A stretch of 60,950 bases of DNA from DASZXJ01 sp035545895 (GCA_035545895.1 DASZXJ010000216.1:1-60950); one strand, 5' to 3'. Positions 17,489 through 26,329 are shown, counted from the stretch's first letter. The notes: a model not told the origin generated them from the sequence alone. Numbers and translations are program-made.

Positions 17489-20400
17489 ATGAGGGTGGCT
17501 ACGCGCCGGACAGCGGAACGGCAACAATTGGCCTTTGATTGGAATGCCGCAGCAGTACCGGCGAAGACGGAACGTGGCAATTCAATAACTGATATTGAAG
17601 GCGAGGTACTCGATGGACACGAGCGACGAAATTCCACTGGAGGACCACCGGTACTTCCGTGCGAGGCTGGACCATCTGGAAACCAGGAACCCGGCAGCGC
17701 TCCTGAACCATCTGGAGCAGGAGACACTCACGAAAAATCTGCGAAATGTGACGGGGCGGGCAATGCAGACTCAAGCGGACTTGGTGATCAACAAGAATAT
17801 GCCGGTGGACCAGGCGGACGAATTGGTGATGAATCAGATCGTGGCGGACCCGGCGGAGCAGAGCCGTCTGGACGACCCCGCAAGCCGGATCAAGCTGCGG
17901 ACACTCCTCGACCGGTACAAGGCCACGTTGTCCGACCTTCCCAGAACCTACCAGAGCGAGAGCGAAACCACCGAATAGGCGATGAACCCCTCGTTCCCAC
18001 CGGCCAGCTTGCCAGAATCAAGGCGAATCTGCGGGCGCTGGAACTGCTGCGTGTACTGGAATCCGAGGACCGCCTTCCCACCCTCGAAGAGAAACGCGTT
18101 CTGGCGAAGTTCTCCGGCTGGGGACACTCACCTCAGGTCTTCGATGAAATCAAAGAAATAGATTGGCAGGCACATCTCAACGGCCAATACACCTATGGCA
18201 ACAGCCCCGAGGCTCTGAAGAACTGGGCTGACCGATTCCATGAACATCATCTGACGCTCAAGCAGGTGCTCACGCCCGAAGAATGGTCGCGCGCCGAGGC
18301 CAGCACACTCAACGCCCACTACACCAGCCGGGAGGTGATCGAGCATGGGCTGTGGAGCATCGTACGGCGATTGGGATTTGAAGGCGCCCGAATTCTGGAA
18401 AACTCCGCTGGCATTGGTCATGTCATCGGATTGGCGCCGGAAGGGATCGCAGAAAACTCCCACTTCATCGCCTGCGAATTGGACAGCATCACCGGCCGGA
18501 TGCTGAAGATGCTTTACCCGCAGGCGACAGTTCATGTCATGGGTTTCCAGGATGCCAAAATCCCGGCCCATAGCCACGATCTTGTCGTCGGAAACTTCCC
18601 TTTTAACAAAGAGGGATGGTCGAGTGACAAATACCCGTTCTCCCTGCACAACCAGTTCTTCGCACGAAGTCTCGATTTGATCGCGCCCGGCGGCCTGATT
18701 GTCGCCATCACCAGCGAGAGCACGATGGACTCAACCGCTTCCGCCGTCTTCCGCCGCTGGATGGCGCAGCGGGCAGATCTGGTGGGCGCCATTCGCCTGC
18801 CCAACAACACCTTTAAGAAAAATGCCGGTACCGAAGTCACGACCGACATTCTGGTCTTCCGCAAAAAGGATGCACAGCCTTTCGAGCGCGCCGAAGGGTT
18901 CATCAACACGCGGCCGATGGAGACGGGCAAGGTCATTGATGGCGTGACGGAAACGGTGGAAGTCAACGAATACTACCACCGGCATCCGGACATGATGCTC
19001 GGCAGGATGACGCGTGAAGGAAAGATGTACGAGGACGACAGACCCGCACTGATCGCTCATCCAGACAAGGAACTGCTGCCGCAGCTACAGGAGGCGGTGG
19101 GCAAGATGCCAGTGGGTATTGCCCGCAAGAGCAATTGCATCGCCGAACCGCTGCGGCAGGCGTTCGACCACGCGGACGCCAACCAGAAGGAAGGTAGCTA
19201 CCAGATCAGGAATGGGAAGGTGTATCAGGTCAGCGGCGGAGAGTTGATTACGCCGGATTTCGGGGAGGACATGTGGCTGGCCAAACAAGCCGAACACTGG
19301 ATCGGAATTCGCGAAGGCGCCAAGGAATTGTTTACCAGGGAACTCAGCCCTCAATCCAGCGAGGAAGAAGTCGAATCCACCAGGCGAGCACTGCGGAGAT
19401 TGTATGACGGCTATGTTGGAACCTACGGGCGGGTGAACAAGAGCAGCAGAGCTTTCATCGACGACCCCGAATCGTCGATCCCGGCAGCCTTGGAAAATGA
19501 AGTCACGCAGAAGTATCAGTCCCGATTGAAAACCGGGAAGGTTGTCGAGCGTCTGCGTCAGGTCTACGTTCCCGCCGACATCCTCAGCAGGCGAGCCCTG
19601 TATCCGACCGTCCCGCCGGAGCGGGCCGACTCGATAGCGGACGCCGCAACCATCAGCCGTTCATGGAGGGGCGCGTTCGACTTGGACTACATGGGCACGT
19701 TGCTGGGCAAGTCGCCGGAGGATGTGAAACAGGAAATCATCGCCAAGGGACTTGGCTTTGAAGATCCCGCCACCGGCCGCGTTGTGCCCAAGGACGAATA
19801 CCTCAGCGGAAATGTGAAGGACAAATTGCGTGTGGCTGAGGAAGCCGTAGGAGAGAACCCCCAGTACAAAGGGAACATCGAGGCGCTCCAGGCGGTTCAG
19901 CCCGAACCGCTCCATATCCACCAGATCAAATTCAGTCTCGGGGCCACCTGGATGCCCGCACGGGTGATTGATGGATGGCTGGATCATCTGTTCGACCGCA
20001 CTGGCGCCGGTCGCGTAACGCAGACGCTTCAGACCGGACGGTTCAATGTTCACTGGGATTCGCGCATCAGGGACGATGCCAGGAACACCGACACCCATGC
20101 CGGCGGCGGCGTAACGGCCAAGCAGTTGATTGAGGATTCCCTGAACCTCAAAGCCTCCATCGCTTACGATGAAATCCACGACCCCGAGACGCGAAAGACG
20201 AAGTACATCAAGAACCACGAGCGGACGGCCGCAGCCCAGGATGCACAGCAGAAATTGAAGGATGCCTACTTTCAATGGGCGCGTAAATCCGACTTCGCGC
20301 CGGAAATCGAAGACGAATACAACCGGGTCCGCAACGCCTACCGTCAGCGCCAGTGGGAAGCCGCCGACTTTAAGCATTACCCCAACTCGTCAACCACGGT

Positions 20401-23032
20401 CGAACTGCGGCTCCATCAAAAGACCGCCGTCGCCCGGAACATGGTCGAATGCAATGTGATGGCGCACCCGGTGGGGAGCGGCAAAACCTATATCTACGCG
20501 ACGACGGCGATGGAATGGAAACGGTTGGGGCTGGCCAGCAAGCCCGCGATCGCGGTTATGAAATCCACTCTGGGTCAGGTTGAGGATGCGTTTCGCCGGC
20601 TCTACCCACAGGCCCGAATACTTGTCCCAGGGGAGAAGGACTTTTCGCGTGAGAACCGCCAGAAGATGCTGGCGCGCATCGCCACAGGGGACTACGACGC
20701 GGTCATTCTCACCCATGACAACCTGAATGGCATTCCGGATGACCCGGTACGAGAACGCAACTACATCAACGAGCGCATTGCCAGCCTTGTCGAAGCGATC
20801 TGCGGGACGGTCGCGGCCGGGGATAGGGACTCACCGACGGTCAAGCAACTTCGCAAGTCCAAGGACGCCTTGGAAAAGCGGCTGCTGGAATTGCAGGACC
20901 GCAAGACCGACAACAACCTCACCTTCGAGCAGTTGGGCATCGACGCTCTCATCGTGGATGAGGCCCACATGTACAAGAAACTCGAATTTGAAACTCAGAT
21001 GGACCACATCAAAGGGCTGGACAAGGGCGCATCGCAGAGAAGTTCGAGTCTCGTGATGAAGGCCCGCTACATTCAGGAGAAGACTGGGGACCGCAATGTC
21101 GTACTGGGCACCGGAACCCCCATCACCAACACGGTCGCCGAAGTCTGGACCATGATGCGCTATGTTCGACCGGACCTGCTCGCTGATTACCGCGTCCGGA
21201 ACTTCGACGATTTCGCAACCGCGTTTACCGAGCCGGTCACGCAGCTTGAGCAGACCGACACAGGCCAATTCCGGCACGTCACCCGGCTGGCCCGGTTCAC
21301 CAACCTGCCGGAGCTGCAAACGCTCTTCCGCAGTGCCGCGGATGTCGTGGACCCTGATTTGTTACACATCCCCAAACCCGCCTTAGAAGGCGGCGCCCCC
21401 AGGACGATCACGATGCCTCAGACGGAGCAGGTCCAACAGTACATGCAGTATCTCATCCGGCGGTACGAGGCATGGAATGCCATGACCGGGCGTGAGAAAC
21501 GTGAGAATTCCTCGGAGCCGTTGGTCATCAATGGTCTGGCCAAGAAGGCGGCGCTGGATATGCGGCTGGTCAATCCCGAATTGTCCGACGATCCCGGCTC
21601 AAAGTTGAATCGCGTGGTCCAGGAGACATTCGACCGTTGGCGGGCCGGCATGGCGACCAGGGCCACACAGGTTCTGTTCGCGGATTCCTACCAGAGTCCG
21701 GGCAGCGAACGCATTCCCGGACAATTCGACGATGACGGAAAGCCCGCACGCTGCGCCATTCCGGATGATAAACGGTTCAATGTCTTCAGGGACATCAAGA
21801 CCAAACTTGTCGCCCTGGGCGTACCCGAAGAACAAATCGAAGACATCCACGACCATGACAGTGACCGGAAGAAGATGCTGCTGTTCGAGCGGGTGAACAA
21901 GGGGGAGGTCAGGGTGATCATGGGCGGCACCGAGAAACTGGGCACCGGCATCAACATACAAGCCAGGCTCAAGACCCTGCATCACATCGACGCACCGTGG
22001 CGTCCCTCCGACATGGAACAGCGTGAAGGCCGCATTCTGCGTCAGGGGAACGAAAACCCGACCGTTGAGATCCTTCGCTATGGCGTGGACCGCAGCTTCG
22101 ACGCCAACGCCTATCAGCGGCTGGACACGAAGGAGAAGTTCATCAAGTCGATCATGAACGGGACCAATACCGACCGTGAGGCCGAGGATGCGGGCGCAGA
22201 AGCGATCACCTCATTTGCCGACGCCTTTGCCGCCATCAGTGGCAATCCTTTGGTTCGTGAGCGCTTCGACGTGGAGACAAAGATACGACACCTCGAACGG
22301 CTGCAATACCAGTTTGAAGCAGACCAGAGCCGGTCACGCGATCATCTGCGGCAAGCCAGGATGGAGGCGGAGAACGCCGAAAGAATGGCGGCCGAGATTC
22401 GCAGGCAGGCAGCAGTGATTGGCCCAGCGTTTTCGGATGTGGAGCGAATCAAGGTGGTGACGGCCGACGGCGCCGGCGAGGGAAAGGAGAACGCTTACAA
22501 CGTGCTAGACGGGTTCGTCAGGAAACACCTTCAGGACATTTCGCAGCGTCTGGCCAAACAACTTGGCCAGGACAAACAATTTCGCGACATCAGGGACCGC
22601 CGCGCCACGGTCCCTTTGCCACAAGTGTCCATCAACGGGTTTGCGGTGCATGTCGAATCCCAAATTCAATATCGTGCTCCTGATTCTCTGTTTCCGGAAC
22701 GCATCTCCGACCCGGAAATCCGTTACTCGTTCAAGATTCCAAACACCGACCTGTGGAAGTCCGGCAACATCACCACCGGGCGTGGACTAGCAGAATCGGT
22801 TACTCGAAAAATGGCCGAGCTTGAGGACGACGCCAGGCATCGCGACCGCGTCGCCGAAACCAAGCGACGGCAGATTGTCGAATTGACGGGTCTGCAAGAT
22901 CGAGCCTTCACTCACGCCGACGAACTCGTTCAGCAGCGGCGGCGTCTTGAAGAGGTCAAAACAGAACTTGAGAAGTCTTCGGCCGCGATCGCCACGGCGG
23001 ACCGAAAGCCGGGCGAGGTGTCAACGGCCTGA
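17489..23032 (+). CDS. Giant methylase-helicase (DarB/N12-type SNF2 protein)
   Basis: This is 1,847 residues. Residues ~1-165 are Gly/Pro-rich and probably disordered, with QLAFDW near the N-terminus. The family core starts around RNHRIGDEPLVPTG. A Rossmann methyltransferase follows, with GNFPFNKEGW near 368. A superfamily-2/SNF2 helicase comes next, with VGSGKTYIY near 995, IVDEAHMYKK near 1155, GTGTPITNTVAEVW and EQREGRILRQGNENP near 1510. A charged helical C-terminus completes it. Relatives are found on phages and large plasmids, where DarB-like members protect incoming DNA from restriction. Another small frame overlaps its 5' part (17613-17978). Confidence 0.85.
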   Translation: MRVATRRTAERQQLAFDWNAAAVPAKTERGNSITDIEGEVLDGHERRNSTGGPPVLPCEAGPSGNQEPGSAPEPSGAGDTHEKSAKCDGAGNADSSGLGDQQEYAGGPGGRIGDESDRGGPGGAEPSGRPRKPDQAADTPRPVQGHVVRPSQNLPERERNHRIGDEPLVPTGQLARIKANLRALELLRVLESEDRLPTLEEKRVLAKFSGWGHSPQVFDEIKEIDWQAHLNGQYTYGNSPEALKNWADRFHEHHLTLKQVLTPEEWSRAEASTLNAHYTSREVIEHGLWSIVRRLGFEGARILENSAGIGHVIGLAPEGIAENSHFIACELDSITGRMLKMLYPQATVHVMGFQDAKIPAHSHDLVVGNFPFNKEGWSSDKYPFSLHNQFFARSLDLIAPGGLIVAITSESTMDSTASAVFRRWMAQRADLVGAIRLPNNTFKKNAGTEVTTDILVFRKKDAQPFERAEGFINTRPMETGKVIDGVTETVEVNEYYHRHPDMMLGRMTREGKMYEDDRPALIAHPDKELLPQLQEAVGKMPVGIARKSNCIAEPLRQAFDHADANQKEGSYQIRNGKVYQVSGGELITPDFGEDMWLAKQAEHWIGIREGAKELFTRELSPQSSEEEVESTRRALRRLYDGYVGTYGRVNKSSRAFIDDPESSIPAALENEVTQKYQSRLKTGKVVERLRQVYVPADILSRRALYPTVPPERADSIADAATISRSWRGAFDLDYMGTLLGKSPEDVKQEIIAKGLGFEDPATGRVVPKDEYLSGNVKDKLRVAEEAVGENPQYKGNIEALQAVQPEPLHIHQIKFSLGATWMPARVIDGWLDHLFDRTGAGRVTQTLQTGRFNVHWDSRIRDDARNTDTHAGGGVTAKQLIEDSLNLKASIAYDEIHDPETRKTKYIKNHERTAAAQDAQQKLKDAYFQWARKSDFAPEIEDEYNRVRNAYRQRQWEAADFKHYPNSSTTVELRLHQKTAVARNMVECNVMAHPVGSGKTYIYATTAMEWKRLGLASKPAIAVMKSTLGQVEDAFRRLYPQARILVPGEKDFSRENRQKMLARIATGDYDAVILTHDNLNGIPDDPVRERNYINERIASLVEAICGTVAAGDRDSPTVKQLRKSKDALEKRLLELQDRKTDNNLTFEQLGIDALIVDEAHMYKKLEFETQMDHIKGLDKGASQRSSSLVMKARYIQEKTGDRNVVLGTGTPITNTVAEVWTMMRYVRPDLLADYRVRNFDDFATAFTEPVTQLEQTDTGQFRHVTRLARFTNLPELQTLFRSAADVVDPDLLHIPKPALEGGAPRTITMPQTEQVQQYMQYLIRRYEAWNAMTGREKRENSSEPLVINGLAKKAALDMRLVNPELSDDPGSKLNRVVQETFDRWRAGMATRATQVLFADSYQSPGSERIPGQFDDDGKPARCAIPDDKRFNVFRDIKTKLVALGVPEEQIEDIHDHDSDRKKMLLFERVNKGEVRVIMGGTEKLGTGINIQARLKTLHHIDAPWRPSDMEQREGRILRQGNENPTVEILRYGVDRSFDANAYQRLDTKEKFIKSIMNGTNTDREAEDAGAEAITSFADAFAAISGNPLVRERFDVETKIRHLERLQYQFEADQSRSRDHLRQARMEAENAERMAAEIRRQAAVIGPAFSDVERIKVVTADGAGEGKENAYNVLDGFVRKHLQDISQRLAKQLGQDKQFRDIRDRRATVPLPQVSINGFAVHVESQIQYRAPDSLFPERISDPEIRYSFKIPNTDLWKSGNITTGRGLAESVTRKMAELEDDARHRDRVAETKRRQIVELTGLQDRAFTHADELVQQRRRLEEVKTELEKSSAAIATADRKPGEVSTA
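17613..17978 (+). CDS. Small helical protein overlapping the giant gene in another frame
   Basis: The 121-residue frame (MDTSDEIPLEDHRYFRARLD, later MPVDQADELVMNQIVADP) lies entirely within the Gly/Pro-rich part of the methylase-helicase gene. It has normal amino-acid usage, predicted helices, and GGCGAGG before its ATG. I believe I have seen related free-standing plasmid proteins with the QADELVMNQIVADP-like core. It may be the truly conserved frame here, with the long frame's N-terminus the by-product, or both may be used. The function is unknown. Confidence 0.6.
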   Translation: MDTSDEIPLEDHRYFRARLDHLETRNPAALLNHLEQETLTKNLRNVTGRAMQTQADLVINKNMPVDQADELVMNQIVADPAEQSRLDDPASRIKLRTLLDRYKATLSDLPRTYQSESETTE

Positions 23033-23679
23033 CATACAACCCTTGGGTTTAGGGGCTTCTCGTCGGCGAACACCTTCACAATTCGCCGACGAAGATTGAG
23101 TGCCAACATCGGAACCGGCTCGAAACCGGCTGTTCGCCTTGCCTCATTCACTTCTCGCAATAATCGAAGAAGCTGACGCCTGATGCGGGCGTATGGCATG
23201 AAGGAGATTTGGCGGAACTCGCTGACCAGACTCTCCCCCAAGCGATGCACGGCCAGGTTTCGGAAGTGTGCCAGAAGCGCCTTGAATGCTTCCGCCTCGA
23301 TTTTCACGCTGGAATGATATTTCCCGTCGCTCCCCCTACCGCAACCAATGGAGTAACCGGCGTGACGAATTGGCCGGCGCCGAATGTCACGCATCGGATG
23401 CTCATCGAAGATCTCATGAGCGCCGGCCGTCGCAATGAGCACGAAGAAACGGCCGTGTCGCAGGTAAGCGATGTTCGCCAGGCCCTTGGCTTTGCGCCGT
23501 GCCCGGCGGAACTTGTCGAGATTCGCCCCGTACCGCTCCATGAGCTTGGCATCGATGGCCGCGGGGTCTTTGTTGGCCGGGATGGTCGAGGCGAAATAAT
23601 GCCAGTATCCCTTGCTAATGAGATTGCACGCCAACTGTTGCACGAACCCTTCGATGCTAACTGCTTCACATGGAGTCAT
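22930..23679 (-). CDS. Conserved protein of unknown function, downstream of structured RNA region
   Basis: I chose the ATG at 23679 (MTPCEAVSIEGFVQQLACNL), giving 249 residues. The frame is open up to 23952, but those residues are read from hairpin DNA and look non-coding. Features include KGYWHYFASTIPANKDP, YLRHGRFFVLIATAGAHEIF, IRHAGYSIGC and TAGFEPVPMLALNLRRR. I remember abundant multicopy hypothetical proteins of this shape from Planctomycetota genomes. The last ~35 residues overlap the 3' end of the giant gene on the other strand and may not be original. No nuclease or transposase motif is evident. It follows a 1.5-kb hairpin-rich stretch on the same strand. Confidence 0.65.
   Translation of the reverse strand: MTPCEAVSIEGFVQQLACNLISKGYWHYFASTIPANKDPAAIDAKLMERYGANLDKFRRARRKAKGLANIAYLRHGRFFVLIATAGAHEIFDEHPMRDIRRRPIRHAGYSIGCGRGSDGKYHSSVKIEAEAFKALLAHFRNLAVHRLGESLVSEFRQISFMPYARIRRQLLRLLREVNEARRTAGFEPVPMLALNLRRRIVKVFADEKPLNPRVVCQAVDTSPGFRSAVAIAAEDFSSSVLTSSRRRRC
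23061..23091. terminator. Hairpin at the converging gene ends
   Basis: CGTCGGCGAA (23061-23070) and TTCGCCGACG (23082-23091) form a perfect 10-bp stem just after the stop of the giant gene. No T-run follows on either strand, so a termination role is only likely by position. It also lies within the C-terminal codons of the minus-strand gene. Confidence 0.4.
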
Positions 23680-23689
23680 GCAAAGGGTT

Positions 23690-24895
23690 ATGGATGGATG
23701 GGGAGTTGTTTTGCTTCTGGCGGCACAACTCCCCGAAAGCCTTTGTCTAAACCGTATTCTCTTGCTGAGGCTCGGACGACGGTCGATCTTTGATCGCCGC
23801 GCCTTGCCTCCAGCCAGCCCCGCAGGGCACATCACCTCACTTTCCACTGCCTGCATAGGGCGGGGCTGCTGTTTTCTAGCAGCACCCGCCCTGTATTCAT
23901 ACAGGTTGCGAAAAGGAATCCTTCGCAACCGTCCGGGAACCTTTGGACACACCCGTACGGTGTGTCATCTTTCCGCCGACAAAAGACGACTCTCCGCTAG
24001 GAGAGACCTCATTTGACCGCAACATCTTCCTTCCCGGAACCGGCGGCGGGAGCATGGGGCACTTAATGCCATGGCTCCCGCCGCTGACCGTCACATACGA
24101 GACTGAATCTTCGCGTCACCGCTTTCGTTCCTGCATTGAAGTCGGCACCACCCGTTACTTCGCAGACCGTCCATGACTGCCTTGCCATGAACTGGCTCGC
24201 CGCTAGGCGAGTTCTAATTGCGGCACTCTTATCCGACTGAAGTGTTTGAATCACGAGCATGACTTGCTCGCACCGGTTACCAGCCGGCGACTTCACTCGT
24301 TACCCGATTAGCAGATGGTCGCTGAACAACAACAGACGTCGGTACATGCACAATGGCCGGACGTGAGCGTAACTCGATGGCTCTCGCCACAGAGAAGTTT
24401 GCAGCCTCGCGGGTCTTTCGACCGTGCGGGACTGATTTCACCCTACGAAAACAGAAGCTTGGGTTACCCATGAACGGCGCCTTGAGTCTTTAACTCATTC
24501 GGCCCCGCTCTCGCTTCACCTGGTCCTCTCCCGATTCGGCACCGTCTCTTGTTGCACTGTAAGGTAAGGGCTTGGGTCCGAAGACCCTCTCGCCCCTTTC
24601 ACGGTTGAGCTTTTCACCGTCCGCTTTTTCATCAGCGGAACGCCGAGCATTGTCGTGGGTCTGTTGACCCTTTGCCCGGTTCGTCGTGTCGCCACGCCGA
24701 AGCTCCCCGCACCTCTCACGTTGAAGGAACGCCGTTGCGTCCCAGCCCCGTGAACGGGATTCGTGAAGCTCGCGCTTCACACACCCGCATCGACCATCTC
24801 GGCCCTTCGATAATTCCGAAGGGAATTTCTCGGTCGCCCCCTCTCAATGGGACAAATCCATATGGGATAGAACCACGGGATTGAGCATGAAATGC
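23690..24895 (-). ncRNA. Candidate long structured RNA
   Basis: No credible protein is encoded over ~1.2 kb, yet strong stems occur one after another. They are at 23700-23734 (10 bp), 23857-23892 (14 bp with one bulge), 23990-24005, 24043-24084 (11 bp plus inner pairs), 24196-24211, 24412-24423, 24574-24587, 24747-24758 and 24763-24780. Read on the minus strand, loops become typical RNA tetraloops: GAAA at 24412-24423, GCGA at 24763-24780 and UUCG at 24574-24587. On the plus strand these loops are not of known stable type. This orients the transcript toward the 249-residue gene, whose ATG lies 20 bases after the last stem. I cannot assign it to a known RNA class. Confidence 0.55.
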
Positions 24896-24918
24896 TTTTA
24901 CTCCGTAGAGCCTCCCTC

Positions 24919-24953
24919 GAACCGGACGGGCCGGGATGACCGGCATCCGGCTC
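24919..24953 (-). ncRNA. Group II intron domain V-like hairpin
   Basis: On the minus strand the 35 nt begin GAGCCGGAU and end GUCCGGUUC. These form nine pairs including the G-U wobble expected with the AGC triad. A two-base bulge (CC) and a second five-pair helix (GCCGG/CCGGC) follow, with a UCAUC loop in place of the usual GNRA. This matches the architecture of domain V. A competing outer stem (CGTAGAGCC/GGCTCTACG, 24904-24957) also exists. No reverse transcriptase gene is nearby. Confidence 0.6.
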
Positions 24954-25158
24954 TACGCGACGCTCGCGTGACGGGCGGTAAGCTCCGTCGCCTTTCACTC
25001 GTTGGTAGCGAGTTACTCCGGAAGCGAGCGTTCAATCTCGTTGACGCAGACGTACGTTGTACGAAGCAACAACAACAGGCCAAAAGCCTGAACGGACGAT
25101 GCTGCCACATTCTTGATCTCTATTCACTACCACCCAAATGCTGTTACAATTCCAAGCT

Positions 25159-25214
25159 GCCGGGCGGTATCCCCGGCTGGGTTCCCCCCCTCCCAGCCAC
25201 CCGCCCGGCTTTTT
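25159..25214 (+). terminator. Rho-independent terminator-like stem
   Basis: GCCGGGCGG (25159-25167) pairs with CCGCCCGGC (25201-25209), and GGCTGGG with CCCAGCC inside. TTTTT follows at 25210-25214 on the plus strand. No plus-strand gene precedes it, so it may be part of the structured RNA of the other strand. Confidence 0.45.
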
Positions 25215-25233
25215 CACTTTAAGAGCGTCGTGG

Positions 25234-25261
25234 AGCCGCACACAGGCCATTGTGTGCGGCT
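25234..25261. other. Perfect 11-bp inverted repeat
   Basis: AGCCGCACACA (25234-25244) and TGTGTGCGGCT (25251-25261) are separated by six bases. It lies at the presumed upstream edge of the minus-strand structured region. It could be an intron insertion hairpin or a terminal stem. From here to 25487 I see no gene. Confidence 0.45.
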
Positions 25262-25487
25262 TGCGAGTGCCGCCCCTTCCCACCTCTTTCTCCCATTCTG
25301 GCGGGCCTCCACGGCGTCAAGGTGCTACTCCGCGCGTACGCAGAGCCTCTTCTCCGACGGTTCCACCTTGACCCCGCTTCGCCCCGCAGGGAATTCTGTC
25401 CAAGATGAGGTGAGAAGGGGGAAATCCGTGACCAGACCGCCCTGCCGGACCGCCATCAATATTCGTGAGTTTTTGACGGTTATGGGC

Positions 25488-25493
25488 TATAAT
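25488..25493 (+). promoter_or_regulatory. -10-like TATAAT before the toxin-antitoxin pair
   Basis: A consensus TATAAT preceded by GGGC lies 39 bases before the antitoxin ATG. The TTGACG at 25474 is only nine bases upstream, too close to act as its -35, so the assignment is tentative. Confidence 0.35.
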
Positions 25494-25531
25494 CGAGGGC
25501 GTGCCGATGTAGAGAGTAATTGAGGTGACGT

Positions 25532-25816
25532 ATGGCTGCGACCCTTGGACAGACTTCTGAAATCGCGATGAAGCTCCGGCTCTCCGACCAGGCCAAGCGG
25601 AAATTGGCCGAACGCGCTGCGGAGAGTGGCCGCGACGTGGCTGAGTATACCTCCGAGCTGGTCGAGCAAGCCGTCAACCGTCCCACCCTCGATGAGTTGC
25701 TCGCTCCCGTCCGGGCTGACTTTGCCCGTAGCGGTATGAGCGAAGACCAGATCATGGAACTGGGCCGCAGTGAGCTGGGCACCCTGCGTCAGGAACGAAA
25801 GGCAAAGAAGGCGTGA
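25532..25816 (+). CDS. Antitoxin (ribbon-helix-helix-like)
   Basis: The 94-residue protein begins MAATLGQTSEIAMKLRLSDQ, followed by a KRKLAERAAESGRDVAEY segment typical of ribbon-helix-helix antitoxins. An acidic, flexible tail wraps a partner toxin in known pairs (DELLAPVRADFARSGMSEDQ). GAGGTGA precedes the ATG. Its stop overlaps the toxin start by four bases. It should repress its own promoter and neutralise the PIN toxin. Confidence 0.8.
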   Translation: MAATLGQTSEIAMKLRLSDQAKRKLAERAAESGRDVAEYTSELVEQAVNRPTLDELLAPVRADFARSGMSEDQIMELGRSELGTLRQERKAKKA

Positions 25817-26307
25817 GCCATCGTGCCGTCTATGACACGATGGTCTTTTTTCAGTGGGCTGCGCTTCCAGAAGGACGCCAGCACGGAACGCTTCAAGCTG
25901 TATTAAATGGCGACATCCACCTCTGCCTGAGTCCAGACGCACTGGCTGAAATAAGCGACCTGATCACCCGCCCCGCCATCCAGGCCCGATCGCCGAATCT
26001 GGTCAAAGAGCGCGTCGAGCAATTTCTGAAACAACTGGTCGAACGCGCTGAAATGTTTCCGGCGGTCCCGACTTCGTTCACCTGGCCACAGCATCCGGAT
26101 GATGATCACCTGTTCAATTTGGCCATCCACGCGCGGGTGAAATATCTCGTGACATGGGAAACCCGCCTTCTCGACCTGCCCAAGAGTTCGGCGGCCGCGG
26201 CCAAGTTGTTGCGCGAGTTGGCGCCCGACTTGGAAATCGTCACACCCAGGGAGCTGATGAACCTGCTCAAGCCTCCGCCGCCCCAGGCCCCGGCTCCAAC
26301 TGAATAA
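25813..26307 (+). CDS. PIN-domain toxin (RNase)
   Basis: The 164-residue protein starts at a GTG that overlaps the antitoxin stop. It fits the PIN_3 group. The first acidic residue is in RAVYDTMVFF, a Glu is in LSPDALAEISDLI, and the acidic cluster is in WPQHPDDDHLFNLAIHARVKY before LVTWETRLLDL. Such toxins cleave RNA with Mg2+ and act in plasmid maintenance. The Pro-rich tail (PPPPQAPAPTE) is unusual. It is complete in length. Confidence 0.85.
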   Translation: MSHRAVYDTMVFFQWAALPEGRQHGTLQAVLNGDIHLCLSPDALAEISDLITRPAIQARSPNLVKERVEQFLKQLVERAEMFPAVPTSFTWPQHPDDDHLFNLAIHARVKYLVTWETRLLDLPKSSAAAAKLLRELAPDLEIVTPRELMNLLKPPPPQAPAPTE

Positions 26308-26329
26308 CCCCTGGTTCCAGCCTATTGGG

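Larger units (their letters stand above)
24860..25262 (-). mobile_element. Possible ORF-less group II intron or its remnant
   Basis: The ~400 bases from a GTGTG-like 5' motif in the hairpin at 25234-25261 to just past the domain V-like stem have the length of a minimal ORF-less class C-type intron. They include a strong two-part stem at 25159-25209. Downstream of domain V, AGCAT/ATGCT with a run of unpaired A could be domain VI. The exact ends and splicing partners cannot be fixed by eye, and an unrelated structured RNA is possible. Confidence 0.4.

Noticed and set aside
19661..20377. 238-residue minus-strand frame inside the giant helicase gene
   Set aside because: It is antisense to conserved helicase sequence and its composition is that of a shadow frame.
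23680..23952. N-terminal extension of the 249-residue protein
   Set aside because: The extra 91 residues are read from hairpin DNA (including perfect 10- and 14-bp stems) and lack protein character. The family-like sequence starts at the ATG at 23679.
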